Positions 52,563 to 61,450 of a DNA stretch of 64,000 bases are shown here, in pieces. The position numbers were made by a program, and so were the translations under genes. The stretch is from Paenibacillus graminis. GTDB taxonomy: Bacteria; Bacillota; Bacilli; Paenibacillales; Paenibacillaceae. The DNA lies in assembly GCF_000758705.1 (NCBI RefSeq), contig NZ_CP009287.1, positions 5,022,001-5,086,000 on the forward strand, written 5' to 3'. The notes beneath the pieces are model-generated. The model made no database searches. It saw only the letters and a program-made list of their open reading frames with translations, and was not told the DNA's origin. Within the stretch, counting starts at the first letter, position 1; the number at the start of each line of letters is the position of its first letter.

Positions 52563-53612
52563 TTATTCACAATAGGATGTTGTGGCAAGAAACCGAAAGG
52601 GAAGCCGGCGCTTATGCAGAAACGGCAGCAGGGGAATATCCCTTTGGGCGACGTACCCAATTACGTTAACCCGTTCATCGGCAGGCAAAGGATGGAGAAC
52701 AATTTGAAATTCCCCGCAGTACCTTAAATATTTATCATTATCAATCGTTAGCGCTCCGGTTGGACGTTCCACGGTATGCTCCGGAAGAATGCTTCCACTA
52801 AAATGCTGCCGCGCCTCCTCTGAACGAATGACGTCACGGGCTATATCAGGACGGTTATGGTGGACAGACTCCCATACATGTGACGGCCTTTGGTTCTCCA
52901 CGCCTAATAACACTGTTCCCTCATTCCAGGCCTGAAATTGCTGCATCGTCCAAGAGCTTACCGATAGATCGCCAATGAGGACATGATCCACAAAACACTC
53001 GTGTACCAATTCCAGGAAGCCGGCAAATGGAGACAAATGACGATGCTTTTCCAGGCTTGGCAGCCCCTCATGCAGCGGGCCTCTTAAATCCCCGTCCCCG
53101 GGGATAAAGGCAGCAACAGTTAACCCTTGAGACTGCAGCCAGCGGTTCTGGTTCTGGAACGCTGCCAGTTCAAGGCCGGTCTCCGGTCTGGGGTAATAAT
53201 TGTGCCAAGCCTCTAAGGAAGCGAAATTCGCCTGTTCCCCGCGCAAGCCGTCTAAAAATGCCTGATCGATCGTACTCGCATTCAAAGCAACACGCCACTC
53301 ATGGGTCAGCCCGGCAATTTCACCGATCTCCATCCCGTTATCAATTCTTAATCCTGTAACACCGCTGTCTTTCAATTGCTGTAACGAGAAATGGTTAAAG
53401 GTTCTTGGCGACACATCCACCATAAAAAGCATATTGTGTCCGAGGGCAAACCTCCCGATCTGCGTTAGCGGCTCCAGCAGCTCCTGCGGGTCCTCCTCCG
53501 GAATCTGCAGAGAAGTAAAAATAGAGTTAAAACCATTTAACTGCATGTAGCTCAAATATTCCATTGTCTGATCAAGGCTCTGCTCGGTTAGTGATACCAA
53601 TACACCACTCAT
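52563..53612 (-). CDS. mupG: 6-phospho-N-acetylmuramidase, MupG (DUF871)
   Basis: A 349-residue MupG-family TIM-barrel protein with a C-terminal cyclophilin-like domain. GFNSIFTSLQIPEEDPQELL, MLFMVDVSPRTFNHF and GVTGLRIDNGM are the family barrel strands. MupG splits MurNAc-6-phosphate-GlcNAc, taken up by MurP, inside the cell. I chose ATG 53612 because the earlier GTG sits on top of the ribosome binding site AAGGAG. It lies between murP and murR. Confidence 0.9.
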   Translation of the reverse strand: MSGVLVSLTEQSLDQTMEYLSYMQLNGFNSIFTSLQIPEEDPQELLEPLTQIGRFALGHNMLFMVDVSPRTFNHFSLQQLKDSGVTGLRIDNGMEIGEIAGLTHEWRVALNASTIDQAFLDGLRGEQANFASLEAWHNYYPRPETGLELAAFQNQNRWLQSQGLTVAAFIPGDGDLRGPLHEGLPSLEKHRHLSPFAGFLELVHECFVDHVLIGDLSVSSWTMQQFQAWNEGTVLLGVENQRPSHVWESVHHNRPDIARDVIRSEEARQHFSGSILPEHTVERPTGALTIDNDKYLRYCGEFQIVLHPLPADERVNVIGYVAQRDIPLLPFLHKRRLPFRFLATTSYCE

Positions 53613-53651
53613 CTTGCCCACACTCCTTTTCGCCGGGATTTATTTATTATC

Positions 53652-55121
53652 TCAGGCTTCCTTTGGTTGACGTGCATCCTTTGGCGTACCGAACAAATAA
53701 GTGCAGATAAAACCAAAGAAGTATGCTGTAATCAAACCCAGCAGGTACACCCACCATTTACCGTCAGCAATCAGCAGCAGCATTTCAATACCCGAAGCGC
53801 CAATCGACATAGCGCCTACATTGCCAAAATAGCCAATGACCGCACCACCAAATGCCCCGCCCAGACACGCAGTTACGAATGGCTTACCCAGCGGAAGGGT
53901 TACGCCATAAATCAACGGTTCGCCAATGCCAAGCACACCTACAGGCAAAGCACCTTTAATAATCCCCGTAAGCTGCTTGTTCTTACGGCAGCGGACCCAA
54001 AGTGCCAGTCCCGCCCCTACCTGACCTGCCCCGGCCATGGCCAGAATCGGAAGCAATATGGTCATCCCGGTCTGTGCAATCAATTCGATATGAATAGGTG
54101 TCATGATATGGTGCAGACCAAGCATAACCATAACCAGCCAGATTCCGCCGAGTAAAAAGCCCGCAAACGCCCCGCCTACAGATAATATCCAGTTAACGGC
54201 TACCAGCAGATTGTCAGCAACAAACCCGGCTAATGGCATGATCAAAAAGATGGTCAGCAATCCGGCTGCCAGTACACTCAGAAATGAGGTGACAATCAGA
54301 TCGATGGAGTTAGGCATGATTTTATGCAATCTTTTTTCAATCAGGGATAATATCCAAACCGCCAAGACAACACCTATGATCCCGCCTTGCCCGGCAATCA
54401 GCGGTTCTCCGGTAAATAAATTACGGATTGGCAGTTCCGGCTTCATCCCGGTGAGCAGCGTCGCTCCGCCAATAACACCACCTAAGGAAGGGCTTGCGCC
54501 AAATACTCTGGCAGAATTGATGCCCACAAAAATAGCCATATAGGAGAAGATGCCGTTTTTGATGACATTGAGAATCAGGTTAAATTGCGCCCAGCCTTCG
54601 CCGGACAGATGCCCCGCCGTAATGAAATTGCCAATAACGGAGGTAATCCCCGCCAAGAGACCAGCCGCAACAAATGCAGGTGCCAGCGGAATGAAAATAT
54701 TTGAAATCGATTTCAAAAAGTTTTTCACAGGCGTATTGTTTTTTTCCTTATACTTCTCTTTATTCTGAGCCGCAAGCTGCTCTGCCTTCTCTTTATCGCT
54801 TAATCCGTTTGTCCGGTTATCCGGGTTCTGGAGTCCATAGGCAGCCTGTAAGGGAATGACTTCTCCCAGCTCCACCCCGCTGATGTCTGCAATCACCCGC
54901 GAAACCTTCTCCACCAGGCCGGGACCGACAATAATTTGCAGTGTCGATTCCTCGATTACGCCTATTACACCGGAAACACGCTTCAAATCTTCAATGCTTG
55001 CCAAGCTATCGTCTCTTAGGGTGATTCGGACACGTGTCATACAGTGAGTAATCATTTCCACATTTTGAATTCCTCCCACCGCATCCAAAATGCCATGTGC
55101 CAAATCCTTTTCTTTTGCCAT
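53652..55121 (-). CDS. murP: PTS EIIBC, N-acetylmuramic acid transporter
   Basis: A 489-residue PTS permease. The EIIB domain has the phosphorylated cysteine in MITHCMTRVRITLRDD (Cys27). The EIIC domain with about ten helices follows from residue 130 (FIPLAPAFVAAGLLAGITSV, LPVGVLGIGEPLIYGVTLPL). No EIIA domain is present. It imports and phosphorylates MurNAc or MurNAc-GlcNAc. It starts 2 bp after murQ. Confidence 0.92.
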   Translation of the reverse strand: MAKEKDLAHGILDAVGGIQNVEMITHCMTRVRITLRDDSLASIEDLKRVSGVIGVIEESTLQIIVGPGLVEKVSRVIADISGVELGEVIPLQAAYGLQNPDNRTNGLSDKEKAEQLAAQNKEKYKEKNNTPVKNFLKSISNIFIPLAPAFVAAGLLAGITSVIGNFITAGHLSGEGWAQFNLILNVIKNGIFSYMAIFVGINSARVFGASPSLGGVIGGATLLTGMKPELPIRNLFTGEPLIAGQGGIIGVVLAVWILSLIEKRLHKIMPNSIDLIVTSFLSVLAAGLLTIFLIMPLAGFVADNLLVAVNWILSVGGAFAGFLLGGIWLVMVMLGLHHIMTPIHIELIAQTGMTILLPILAMAGAGQVGAGLALWVRCRKNKQLTGIIKGALPVGVLGIGEPLIYGVTLPLGKPFVTACLGGAFGGAVIGYFGNVGAMSIGASGIEMLLLIADGKWWVYLLGLITAYFFGFICTYLFGTPKDARQPKEA

Positions 55122-55123
55122 GG

Positions 55124-56035
55124 TTATTCCCCCTTGTGGTGTTGTACCGCCTGACGTATAAAGCCTCCCGATTCCTGCAGTCTTTGCAGCGCTTCTTCAA
55201 GACCAAGGCCCGCAAGCAGCATCACTACAGCTACTTTCACCTGATGATGGCTTCTTTCATAATACACGGACGCTGTATCCATATCGCAGCCTGTGATCTC
55301 GCTGATCATCGATTTAGCTCTGATTACCAGCTTCTCATTCGTCGGCTGCACATCTACCATTAAGTTGCTGTATACCTTGCCTATGCCGATCATGGCTGCG
55401 GTGGAAATCATATTCAGCACCATCTTCTGGGCTGTTCCGGCCTTTAAGCGGGTAGAACCTGTTAAGATTTCCGCCCCTGTCAAAATTTCGATCGGGTATT
55501 GTGCATATTTACTGATCTCTGCATTTGGATTGCAGGACAAGCTGGCCGTAGACGCCCCCATCCGGGCAGCATATTTCAGTGCGCCAATGACATACGGTGT
55601 CCGCCCGCTGGCGGCAATTCCCACTACGGTATCATCAGGCGTCAGATTCAGCTGTTTGAGATCAGCTTCACCTTGTTCCGCTGAATCCTCCGCACCTTCG
55701 ACTGCCTGTCTGATTGCCGTTTCTCCACCTGCTATCAACCCATGCACCATGTCCGGACCGGTTCCAAAGGTAGGTACACACTCTACTGCATCGAGAATCC
55801 CCAATCTTCCACTCGTTCCTGCCCCGGTATAAATCAGACGTCCACCCTGCTTGAAGCTTTGTACAACACAAGTGACTACCTTTTCGATCTCCCCCAACTT
55901 TTCTTTCACTGCCAGGGATACCTTCTCATCCTCCTCCTGCATGAGCTTGAGTACAGCTGCAGATGATAACTGGTCCAGCTCCAAGGTCCGTTGATTTCTT
56001 GTTTCCGTGGTTAAATTCTCCAGCAAAATATTCAT
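55124..56035 (-). CDS. murQ: N-acetylmuramic acid 6-phosphate etherase
   Basis: A 303-residue SIS-domain etherase. YTGAGTSGRLGILDAVECVP and VVGIAASGRTPYVIGALKYA are the conserved MurQ blocks, and LKAGTAQKMVLNMISTAAMI is the family helix. It removes the lactyl ether from MurNAc-6-phosphate to give GlcNAc-6-phosphate and D-lactate. It is the first gene of the mur operon behind a consensus promoter. GAGGAAAGG precedes the ATG. Confidence 0.95.
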   Translation of the reverse strand: MNILLENLTTETRNQRTLELDQLSSAAVLKLMQEEDEKVSLAVKEKLGEIEKVVTCVVQSFKQGGRLIYTGAGTSGRLGILDAVECVPTFGTGPDMVHGLIAGGETAIRQAVEGAEDSAEQGEADLKQLNLTPDDTVVGIAASGRTPYVIGALKYAARMGASTASLSCNPNAEISKYAQYPIEILTGAEILTGSTRLKAGTAQKMVLNMISTAAMIGIGKVYSNLMVDVQPTNEKLVIRAKSMISEITGCDMDTASVYYERSHHQVKVAVVMLLAGLGLEEALQRLQESGGFIRQAVQHHKGE

Positions 56036-56075
56036 CCTTTCCTCTAAACTAACTACTCTTTATTTGGTTGGCCCT

Positions 56076-56104
56076 ATTATATCTCTCTTGTAATATTATT
56101 TCAA
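56076..56104 (-). promoter_or_regulatory. sigma-A promoter of the mur operon
   Basis: On the minus strand TTGAAA (56099-56104) and TATAAT (56076-56081) with a 17-bp spacer, a near-consensus vegetative promoter 41 bp upstream of murQ. Confidence 0.85.
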
Positions 56105-56137
56105 TATGTTTGTCAGTTTAATGTAATATTATTTCAA
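56089..56137. promoter_or_regulatory. two identical putative MurR operators
   Basis: TGTAATATTATTTCAA occurs identically at 56089-56104 and 56122-56137, start points 33 bp apart (about three helical turns). The first copy covers the -35 of the mur promoter. On the minus strand each reads TTGAAATAATATTACA, a TGAAAT...ATTACA pattern suitable for an RpiR-family dimer. Confidence 0.7.
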
Positions 56138-56331
56138 AATAATGTGGTGAGGTGACGATGCTGCATGCTTAAAGACGACCATACCTGCAAACAATACCGG
56201 ATAAGTCTGCTCTTATATCATTTTGCTCAGTCCGCAATCCAATTGCCCATTGTGCAATTTTGCCCTTTAGGCAATAATAGAATGTATCAAATAGAGCCCA
56301 GGCGGTGACTGAGCTCAAGAAAGGAGAACGC

Positions 56332-56955
56332 ATGGAGTATGAACCCAAGCTGACGCTCCGCGACAAAAAAAAGGAAGCAACAGCCTTTGCCTTAGCTGAA
56401 GCTGCCTTTGAGCTTGCGCTTAAACATGGAATGGAGGGCTTCATCGTTGACGATGTTGTTCAGAAGGCCGGCTTTTCCCGGCGGACCTTTGCCAATTACT
56501 TCTCTTGCAAAGAGGAAGCGGTAGCGGAGTATTTTATCGGCAATGTTTCAAAGGAGGATAAAAATATGCTGTTTAAGGATATGCCTCCGGATACAACACC
56601 GCTGGATGCCTTGTACAACCTGCTCAAGCTGCAGTTCACCTCTGAGTTTCTGCACAAATTACGGCAGTTCGTATTGCTTGCGAATCAGTATCCATCGCTG
56701 GAGCCTTATATCCTCAGCGTATTCCGCCGCTTGCAGATTGCTGCCCAGCAAACCCTCGAGCAGTTCTCGCGTGGACGTTATGCAGACGGGTATACCCATC
56801 TGCTTGCCGGAGCTGTCTACGGAGCGTTCGTGCCTATTCTGGACGGACGGCTTAACGTACTGCTGCCGGGTGAAGCACAGGAAGAAGACTCCGGCGCTAT
56901 GTCATTTGATCAATACTTAAATTCCATGTTTGCTTATTTACACAACGGCTTCTAA
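56332..56955 (+). CDS. TetR-family regulator next to an MMPL transporter
   Basis: A 207-residue TetR regulator with HTH at residues 15-60 (FALAEAAFELALKHGMEGFI, GFSRRTFANYFSCKEEAVAE) and an all-helical ligand domain. ATG 56332 follows AAAGGAG; an upstream start lacks it. The MMPL transporter gene begins 34 bp after its stop, so the pair forms an operon and the TetR protein should control the pump. Confidence 0.9.
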   Translation: MEYEPKLTLRDKKKEATAFALAEAAFELALKHGMEGFIVDDVVQKAGFSRRTFANYFSCKEEAVAEYFIGNVSKEDKNMLFKDMPPDTTPLDALYNLLKLQFTSEFLHKLRQFVLLANQYPSLEPYILSVFRRLQIAAQQTLEQFSRGRYADGYTHLLAGAVYGAFVPILDGRLNVLLPGEAQEEDSGAMSFDQYLNSMFAYLHNGF

Positions 56956-56988
56956 ACCAGAGATAAAAAGGAGAACCCATTACATGAA

Positions 56989-59262
56989 ATGAAAATTGAA
57001 GGCACCGAATCGCAAAAAGTGCTGGATAAGCTGGCTGCGGAGCTTCCCGCCGCTGCGGGCGGCCAGGCGAGCGTCGCCTTCACCGCACCGGATGGGGAAC
57101 GTCTGGACACACCCGGGCGGGTAGCGCTGATCCAGAAGGCTATCAATGATGTCTACAGCATGGACTATATTATCAACCCCGCCGAACTGGCTGCCGAAGC
57201 GGCCGCTGCCGCAGCCGGTCAGGCTGGAGCTGCGGACCCGGCTGCTGCTGCCGGGCAAGCTGCGGCTGCGGACCCGGCTGCTGCCGCTGGGCAAGCTGCG
57301 GCTGCGGACCCGGCTGCTGCCGCTGGGCAAGCTGCGGCTGCGGACCCGGCTGCTGCCGCCGGGCAAGCAGCTCCTTACGGCCCGCTGATGGCGAACGGCG
57401 TTCCGGTTCCCGGCGTCATGCTGTCCGCCGACGGCAGCATCGCCCTGTTCCAGTTCCAGTTCACCGTTCAGCAGACGTCGCTGCCCTCTTCCGTACCGGA
57501 TAACGTCATCAAAGCTGTGACTGCGGTCGAGCAGGCAGGCTCCGGCATCACCGCCATTCCGAGCGATTCGCTGAAGAGCACGCCGTCCATCGGATCGACG
57601 GAGGCGGTCGGCGTTGTCGTTGCCGCCGTTGTGCTGTTTATTACGCTTGGCTCGGTCGTTGCCGCCGGACTGCCGCTGATCACCGCGCTCCTGGGTGTCG
57701 CGATCAGCGTTGGAGGTGCATTTGCCCTCTCTAATCTCATCCAGATGAATGACATTACGCCGATTCTTGCTGTCATGATCGGTCTGGCTGTCGGCATCGA
57801 CTACTCGCTGTTTATCGTGAACCGGCAGCGCCGGTTGATTCTCGATGAGAAATTAAGCGCCCGCGAAGCGGCAAGCCGGGCGGTCGGCACCGCCGGCAGT
57901 GCCGTATTTTTTGCCGGGCTGACCGTCATTATCGCCCTGTGCGGCATGCTGGTTATCGGCATTGGATTTTTGTCGACAATGGCTCTGGTTGCCGCTGTCA
58001 GCGTCCTAATCAACGTCCTGCTGGCGCTGACCCTGCTGCCTGCGCTGCTGGGCCTGGTCGGCGAACGGATCTGCACGGCCAAAGCCCGCACGAAAAAAGC
58101 AGCTTCAGGAAAAAGTGCCCCACACGGATTCTCACACCGCTGGGCGAACGCTACGGTAAAATACCGCTGGGTTATCATTATTCTGGTGGTCCTGGTTCTG
58201 GGTACGGCGGCGATTCCGGTAACGAAAATGGAGCTGGGCATTCCGTCCGGCGCTTCGGCAAATCTGGACACCCCGGCACGCCAAAGCTATGACATCATCT
58301 CCAAAGGTTTCGGCGAGGGCTTCAACGGACCGCTGCTGCTTGTAGCTGAACCGAAAAACCCGTCCGGTAAAATTTCAATGGAGACGCTGGGCAAGCTGGT
58401 TCAGGAGCTGCAAATGCATGATAACGTCACACTGGTGTCCCCAATGGGCGTCAACGCAACCGGCGATATCGCCATCATCAGTCTGATCCCGAGAACCGGC
58501 CCGACGGATACGGAGACAAGAAATCTGGTGCAGGATCTGCGCGATCCCGCCTCCAGCCTGGCATCCGGAAATGAACTAACGCTTGGGGTGACCGGCTTCA
58601 CCGCCATCAACATCGATATGTCCTCCAAGCTTTCCGACGCATTTCCTGTGTATATCGGCATCATTGTGATCCTGTCGCTGATCATTCTGCTGCTCGTTTT
58701 CCGGTCGGTCATCGTTCCGATTAAGGCCACGGTCGGCTTTATTCTCAGCGTCCTCGCCACCTTCGGCCTGACCACGGCCGTCTATCAGTGGGGATGGCTG
58801 CACTCCCTGTTTGGTTTTGACACAGGAGGACCGCTGCTCAGCTTTATGCCGATTCTGGTTACTGGCATCCTGTACGGGCTGGCAATGGATTACCAGGTTT
58901 TCCTGGTCAGCTCCATGCGTGAGGCTTATGTCCACGGACGCCATGGCAACGAAAGTGTCGTCCACGGCTACGATCTCGCCAGCCGCGTTGTGCTTGCCGC
59001 AGGCATAATCATGGTTTCCGTCTTCGCCGGGTTTATTTTCGCCCCTGACGCGATGATCAAACAGATCGGCTTCGCGCTGGCCTTCGGTATCCTGATCGAT
59101 GCCTTCATCATCCGTATGACGCTTGTTCCGGCCGTAATGGCGGTCTTCGGCGACAAAGCCTGGTGGCTGCCGAAGTGGCTGGACCGCCTGCTTCCGAACC
59201 TCGATGTCGAGGGCGATAAGCTGATCGCCAAACTCCACGCCGGGAGCGGGGACAAGAAATAA
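56989..59262 (+). CDS. MMPL/RND-family transporter lacking its first membrane helix
   Basis: About 757 residues. The MMPL-type RND fold is clear: PSSVPDNVIK, helices 2-6 with the proton-relay block AVMIGLAVGIDYSLFIVNRQ, and the second half with LVTGILYGLAMDYQVFLVSS. Normal relatives begin with a transmembrane helix about 40 residues before the xPGTESQK motif; here the protein starts MKIEGTESQKVLDKL, so helix 1 is gone. The ribosome binding site AAAAAGGAG points to an ATG at 56984 that reads ATG AAA TGA. The in-frame ATG at 56989 is unusually far. Residues 73-132 are a repeat-expanded alanine-rich linker. It may be inactive. Confidence 0.8.
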   Translation: MKIEGTESQKVLDKLAAELPAAAGGQASVAFTAPDGERLDTPGRVALIQKAINDVYSMDYIINPAELAAEAAAAAAGQAGAADPAAAAGQAAAADPAAAAGQAAAADPAAAAGQAAAADPAAAAGQAAPYGPLMANGVPVPGVMLSADGSIALFQFQFTVQQTSLPSSVPDNVIKAVTAVEQAGSGITAIPSDSLKSTPSIGSTEAVGVVVAAVVLFITLGSVVAAGLPLITALLGVAISVGGAFALSNLIQMNDITPILAVMIGLAVGIDYSLFIVNRQRRLILDEKLSAREAASRAVGTAGSAVFFAGLTVIIALCGMLVIGIGFLSTMALVAAVSVLINVLLALTLLPALLGLVGERICTAKARTKKAASGKSAPHGFSHRWANATVKYRWVIIILVVLVLGTAAIPVTKMELGIPSGASANLDTPARQSYDIISKGFGEGFNGPLLLVAEPKNPSGKISMETLGKLVQELQMHDNVTLVSPMGVNATGDIAIISLIPRTGPTDTETRNLVQDLRDPASSLASGNELTLGVTGFTAINIDMSSKLSDAFPVYIGIIVILSLIILLLVFRSVIVPIKATVGFILSVLATFGLTTAVYQWGWLHSLFGFDTGGPLLSFMPILVTGILYGLAMDYQVFLVSSMREAYVHGRHGNESVVHGYDLASRVVLAAGIIMVSVFAGFIFAPDAMIKQIGFALAFGILIDAFIIRMTLVPAVMAVFGDKAWWLPKWLDRLLPNLDVEGDKLIAKLHAGSGDKK
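57205..57384 (+). repeat. five in-frame 36-bp tandem repeats in the MMPL gene
   Basis: Five consecutive 36-bp units encode AAAAGQAxAADP. Units 3 and 4 are identical, unit 2 nearly so, and units 1 and 5 are diverged edges. They lie in the extracytoplasmic loop before the second helix. Such a block is prone to slippage, so copy number should vary between strains. Confidence 0.9.
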
Positions 59263-59269
59263 GAACAAA

Positions 59270-59312
59270 ACAGCTACGCCGTCCATCACTGGATAGCGTA
59301 GCTGTCTTCGAT
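59270..59312 (+). terminator. intrinsic terminator after the MMPL gene
   Basis: ACAGCTACGC / GCGTAGCTGT, a 10-bp stem with a 16-nt loop, followed by CTTCGATTTTC. It starts 8 bp after the stop codon. Confidence 0.7.
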
Positions 59313-59363
59313 TTTCAATTTAGCGTTGCCTGAAGGACCTCACATGAATCCGGCGGCAATTCC

Positions 59364-59600
59364 AAGTGGAAAAAGGACCTTTCATTTGCCCGGCACACGG
59401 GTCTCCGCAGCCTAAGTTGGAAAAAGGATCACTAATTCAGCTCATTTCGCTCCTGATTGAGTAAAATTGCCTAATTAAGTTTCCTTTTTCCATCTAAATA
59501 TCCAATTTGTTGATTTGAAGGGGAAATAAGTTCACTTTTTCCAACTGATTGTTCATCTGCTTTTTATATGAATTATAATTAGTTGGATCTTTTTCCAAAA
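59364..59600 (+). repeat. 134-bp composite repeat copy 2 (59414-59547) plus flanking boxes
   Basis: The full element at 59414-59547 aligns without gaps to the copies at 158-291 and 63285-63418. Extra isolated boxes flank it: AAGTGGAAAAAGGA at 59364 and a reversed CTTTTTCCA near 59590. The whole 376-bp gap between the MMPL gene and the esterase is thus mostly repeat material, with no ORF. Confidence 0.8.
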
Positions 59601-59637
59601 TCATATACCGGAAGCAAACTCCGCATACGCACAGCCC

Positions 59638-60561
59638 CTATTCCATAGAATGCTGAAACGGCGGCTGATCTATACAAGGCCGATTTAAATTAGCCGATAA
59701 AAACTTTTCTGTAATGTCAAGAACCTGCGGATTCCAAATGCCTATTCCATGGTCCGCGCCAACAACCTTATAAAATATAACCTTCTGTCCGTGTTCCTTG
59801 AGTGACTTGTACATCTCGATACTCTGGTTCACGTGGACAATGGTATCACTGTCTCCATGGATGATGAGAAAAGGCGGAAGCTTTTTTCCCAGATTCTGAT
59901 GAATTGGGCTTGCCTGCTTTGCCAGATTTACATGCTCCTTTACTTTTCCTCCAATCCATAAAGCTTCCGGTGAATCGGCGGCATCATGGTCCAGAATATC
60001 ATTATATTTACCTAGAGTAAGCAGGTCTGAGACTCCGTAATAATCAATTACTGCACTGACTTCGTCTGTCTGTTCACTATAAAGGCCGTTATCATATTCT
60101 CCTATAGTAAGACCGGTCATTAAGGAAAGGTGTCCGCCAGATGAATCCCCCCATACCGCAACCCGGTTCGGATCAATCCCGTATTCTCCAGCATGTTTGC
60201 GCATAAACCTGATCGCGCATTTGACGTCCTCTACTGCGGCTGGGAATCTTGCGATGCCGGTGTCCCTAATTTCAACACTTGCGATCACATATCCCTTTGC
60301 GGCTATATGGCTTAAATTTGGAATGGCCCCATAAAGGTCTTGTTTTTTCCAGGCTGAACCTTGAATGAAAACGACTAGAGGAAATTTGTACCCGGCACGA
60401 TGCGGGATAATAATCTGAAGTCTTCTTTCCACACCGTCATATTCCGCATAGACCACATCAGGCCGATAAGAGCAGGAATAGTAGGTGCCGCCTTCGGAAA
60501 AACCGCCATAAATAATCTGGGTTCCCTCCGGCATTTCATTGGCTGCTGTTGTTGGATCCAC
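59638..60561 (-). CDS. alpha/beta-hydrolase esterase (BD-FAE / acetylesterase-like)
   Basis: A 307-residue cytoplasmic serine esterase. The oxyanion strand is FPLVVFIQGSAWKKQD (HGG replaced by QGS), the nucleophile is in VAVWGDSSGGHLSLM, and the catalytic Asp and His are in IHGDSDTIV and GADHGIGIW. The fold matches acetyl/feruloyl esterases acting on decorated sugars. GTG start at 60561 after AAGGAGTG. It is divergent from an AraC regulator, 96 bp away. Confidence 0.88.
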   Translation of the reverse strand: MDPTTAANEMPEGTQIIYGGFSEGGTYYSCSYRPDVVYAEYDGVERRLQIIIPHRAGYKFPLVVFIQGSAWKKQDLYGAIPNLSHIAAKGYVIASVEIRDTGIARFPAAVEDVKCAIRFMRKHAGEYGIDPNRVAVWGDSSGGHLSLMTGLTIGEYDNGLYSEQTDEVSAVIDYYGVSDLLTLGKYNDILDHDAADSPEALWIGGKVKEHVNLAKQASPIHQNLGKKLPPFLIIHGDSDTIVHVNQSIEMYKSLKEHGQKVIFYKVVGADHGIGIWNPQVLDITEKFLSANLNRPCIDQPPFQHSME

Positions 60562-60657
60562 TTTAACACACTCCTTAAAAAAGTAAGAAATTCACTGAGC
60601 TCAATCAAATATCTTCATTATGTTATAATATAGGCATTCTTGCTAGGAGGGGGAAGG

Positions 60658-61422
60658 ATGGCCCATATTCACTATGTTGAATGCAACACGACACACGCGG
60701 GCAATTTTGTTATTGATGTTCCCGTGGGCTATCACTGGCTCCTTGTAGTCACAAAAACCCCTGCGCAATTCTGGGTAAACGGCGGGCTCAAGGAATATCC
60801 TGCTCACAGCGCAATCCTCTATCGCCCACTGCAGAAGGTCTATTATCAGGCCTGCACCGAGCATTTTATCAATGACTGGATCCGCTTTGAATCCAATGAA
60901 CCTTATATTTCAGAATCTCCTCTTCCGCCCGGCGTTCCCTTTGCCCTGAGTGACCCGGACTACTGCAACAAACTGTTTGAACTGCTTGTCCTTGAACATA
61001 ATTTTAACCGGGACTGCAAAGAATCTTCCATCGATTATTTGCTTCGGACACTGTTCAACAAGCTATGGGAATCCTACTTCCAGGATGATATTACGCCTCA
61101 ATACTACAAATTACTGAAACTGCGCACCGCCATTCAAAATAACCCGGGCGATTACTGGACGGTTTCTAAAATGGCGGATTCTCTTGGGATCAGCCCAGGT
61201 TATCTCCAGAACATCTACAAAAAAACGTTTGGAATTTCCTGCATGGATGACGTTATCAACAGCCGGATTCGTATGGCCAAAGAATACTTGATTCACAACG
61301 CCCAAAGCATTGCTGAAGTCGCTTCCCGGTGCGGATATCAAAATGTTGAGCACTTCTGCAGGCAATTCAAGCAACTGACCGGGCATACACCGAGAAACTA
61401 TCAGAAGCATGTAAAAGGTTAA
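60658..61422 (+). CDS. AraC-family regulator
   Basis: A 254-residue AraC protein. An N-terminal cupin-like ligand domain (residues 10-110) is followed by two HTH motifs at the C-terminus: SKMADSLGISPGYLQNIYKK and SIAEVASRCGYQNVEHFCRQ then KQLTGHTPRNYQK. I chose ATG 60658 after AGGAGGGGGAAGG. It probably activates the divergent esterase gene, and possibly the carboxylesterase that ends 29 bp downstream. Confidence 0.92.
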   Translation: MAHIHYVECNTTHAGNFVIDVPVGYHWLLVVTKTPAQFWVNGGLKEYPAHSAILYRPLQKVYYQACTEHFINDWIRFESNEPYISESPLPPGVPFALSDPDYCNKLFELLVLEHNFNRDCKESSIDYLLRTLFNKLWESYFQDDITPQYYKLLKLRTAIQNNPGDYWTVSKMADSLGISPGYLQNIYKKTFGISCMDDVINSRIRMAKEYLIHNAQSIAEVASRCGYQNVEHFCRQFKQLTGHTPRNYQKHVKG

Positions 61423-61450
61423 TGTTCAAATTAGCTTTCGGCAGCACCGG

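Noticed and set aside
58576..59289. Minus-strand ORF opposite the MMPL gene, rich in D/N/H/Q
   Set aside because: Shadow of a GC-rich transporter gene, with no ribosome binding site or hydrophobic core.
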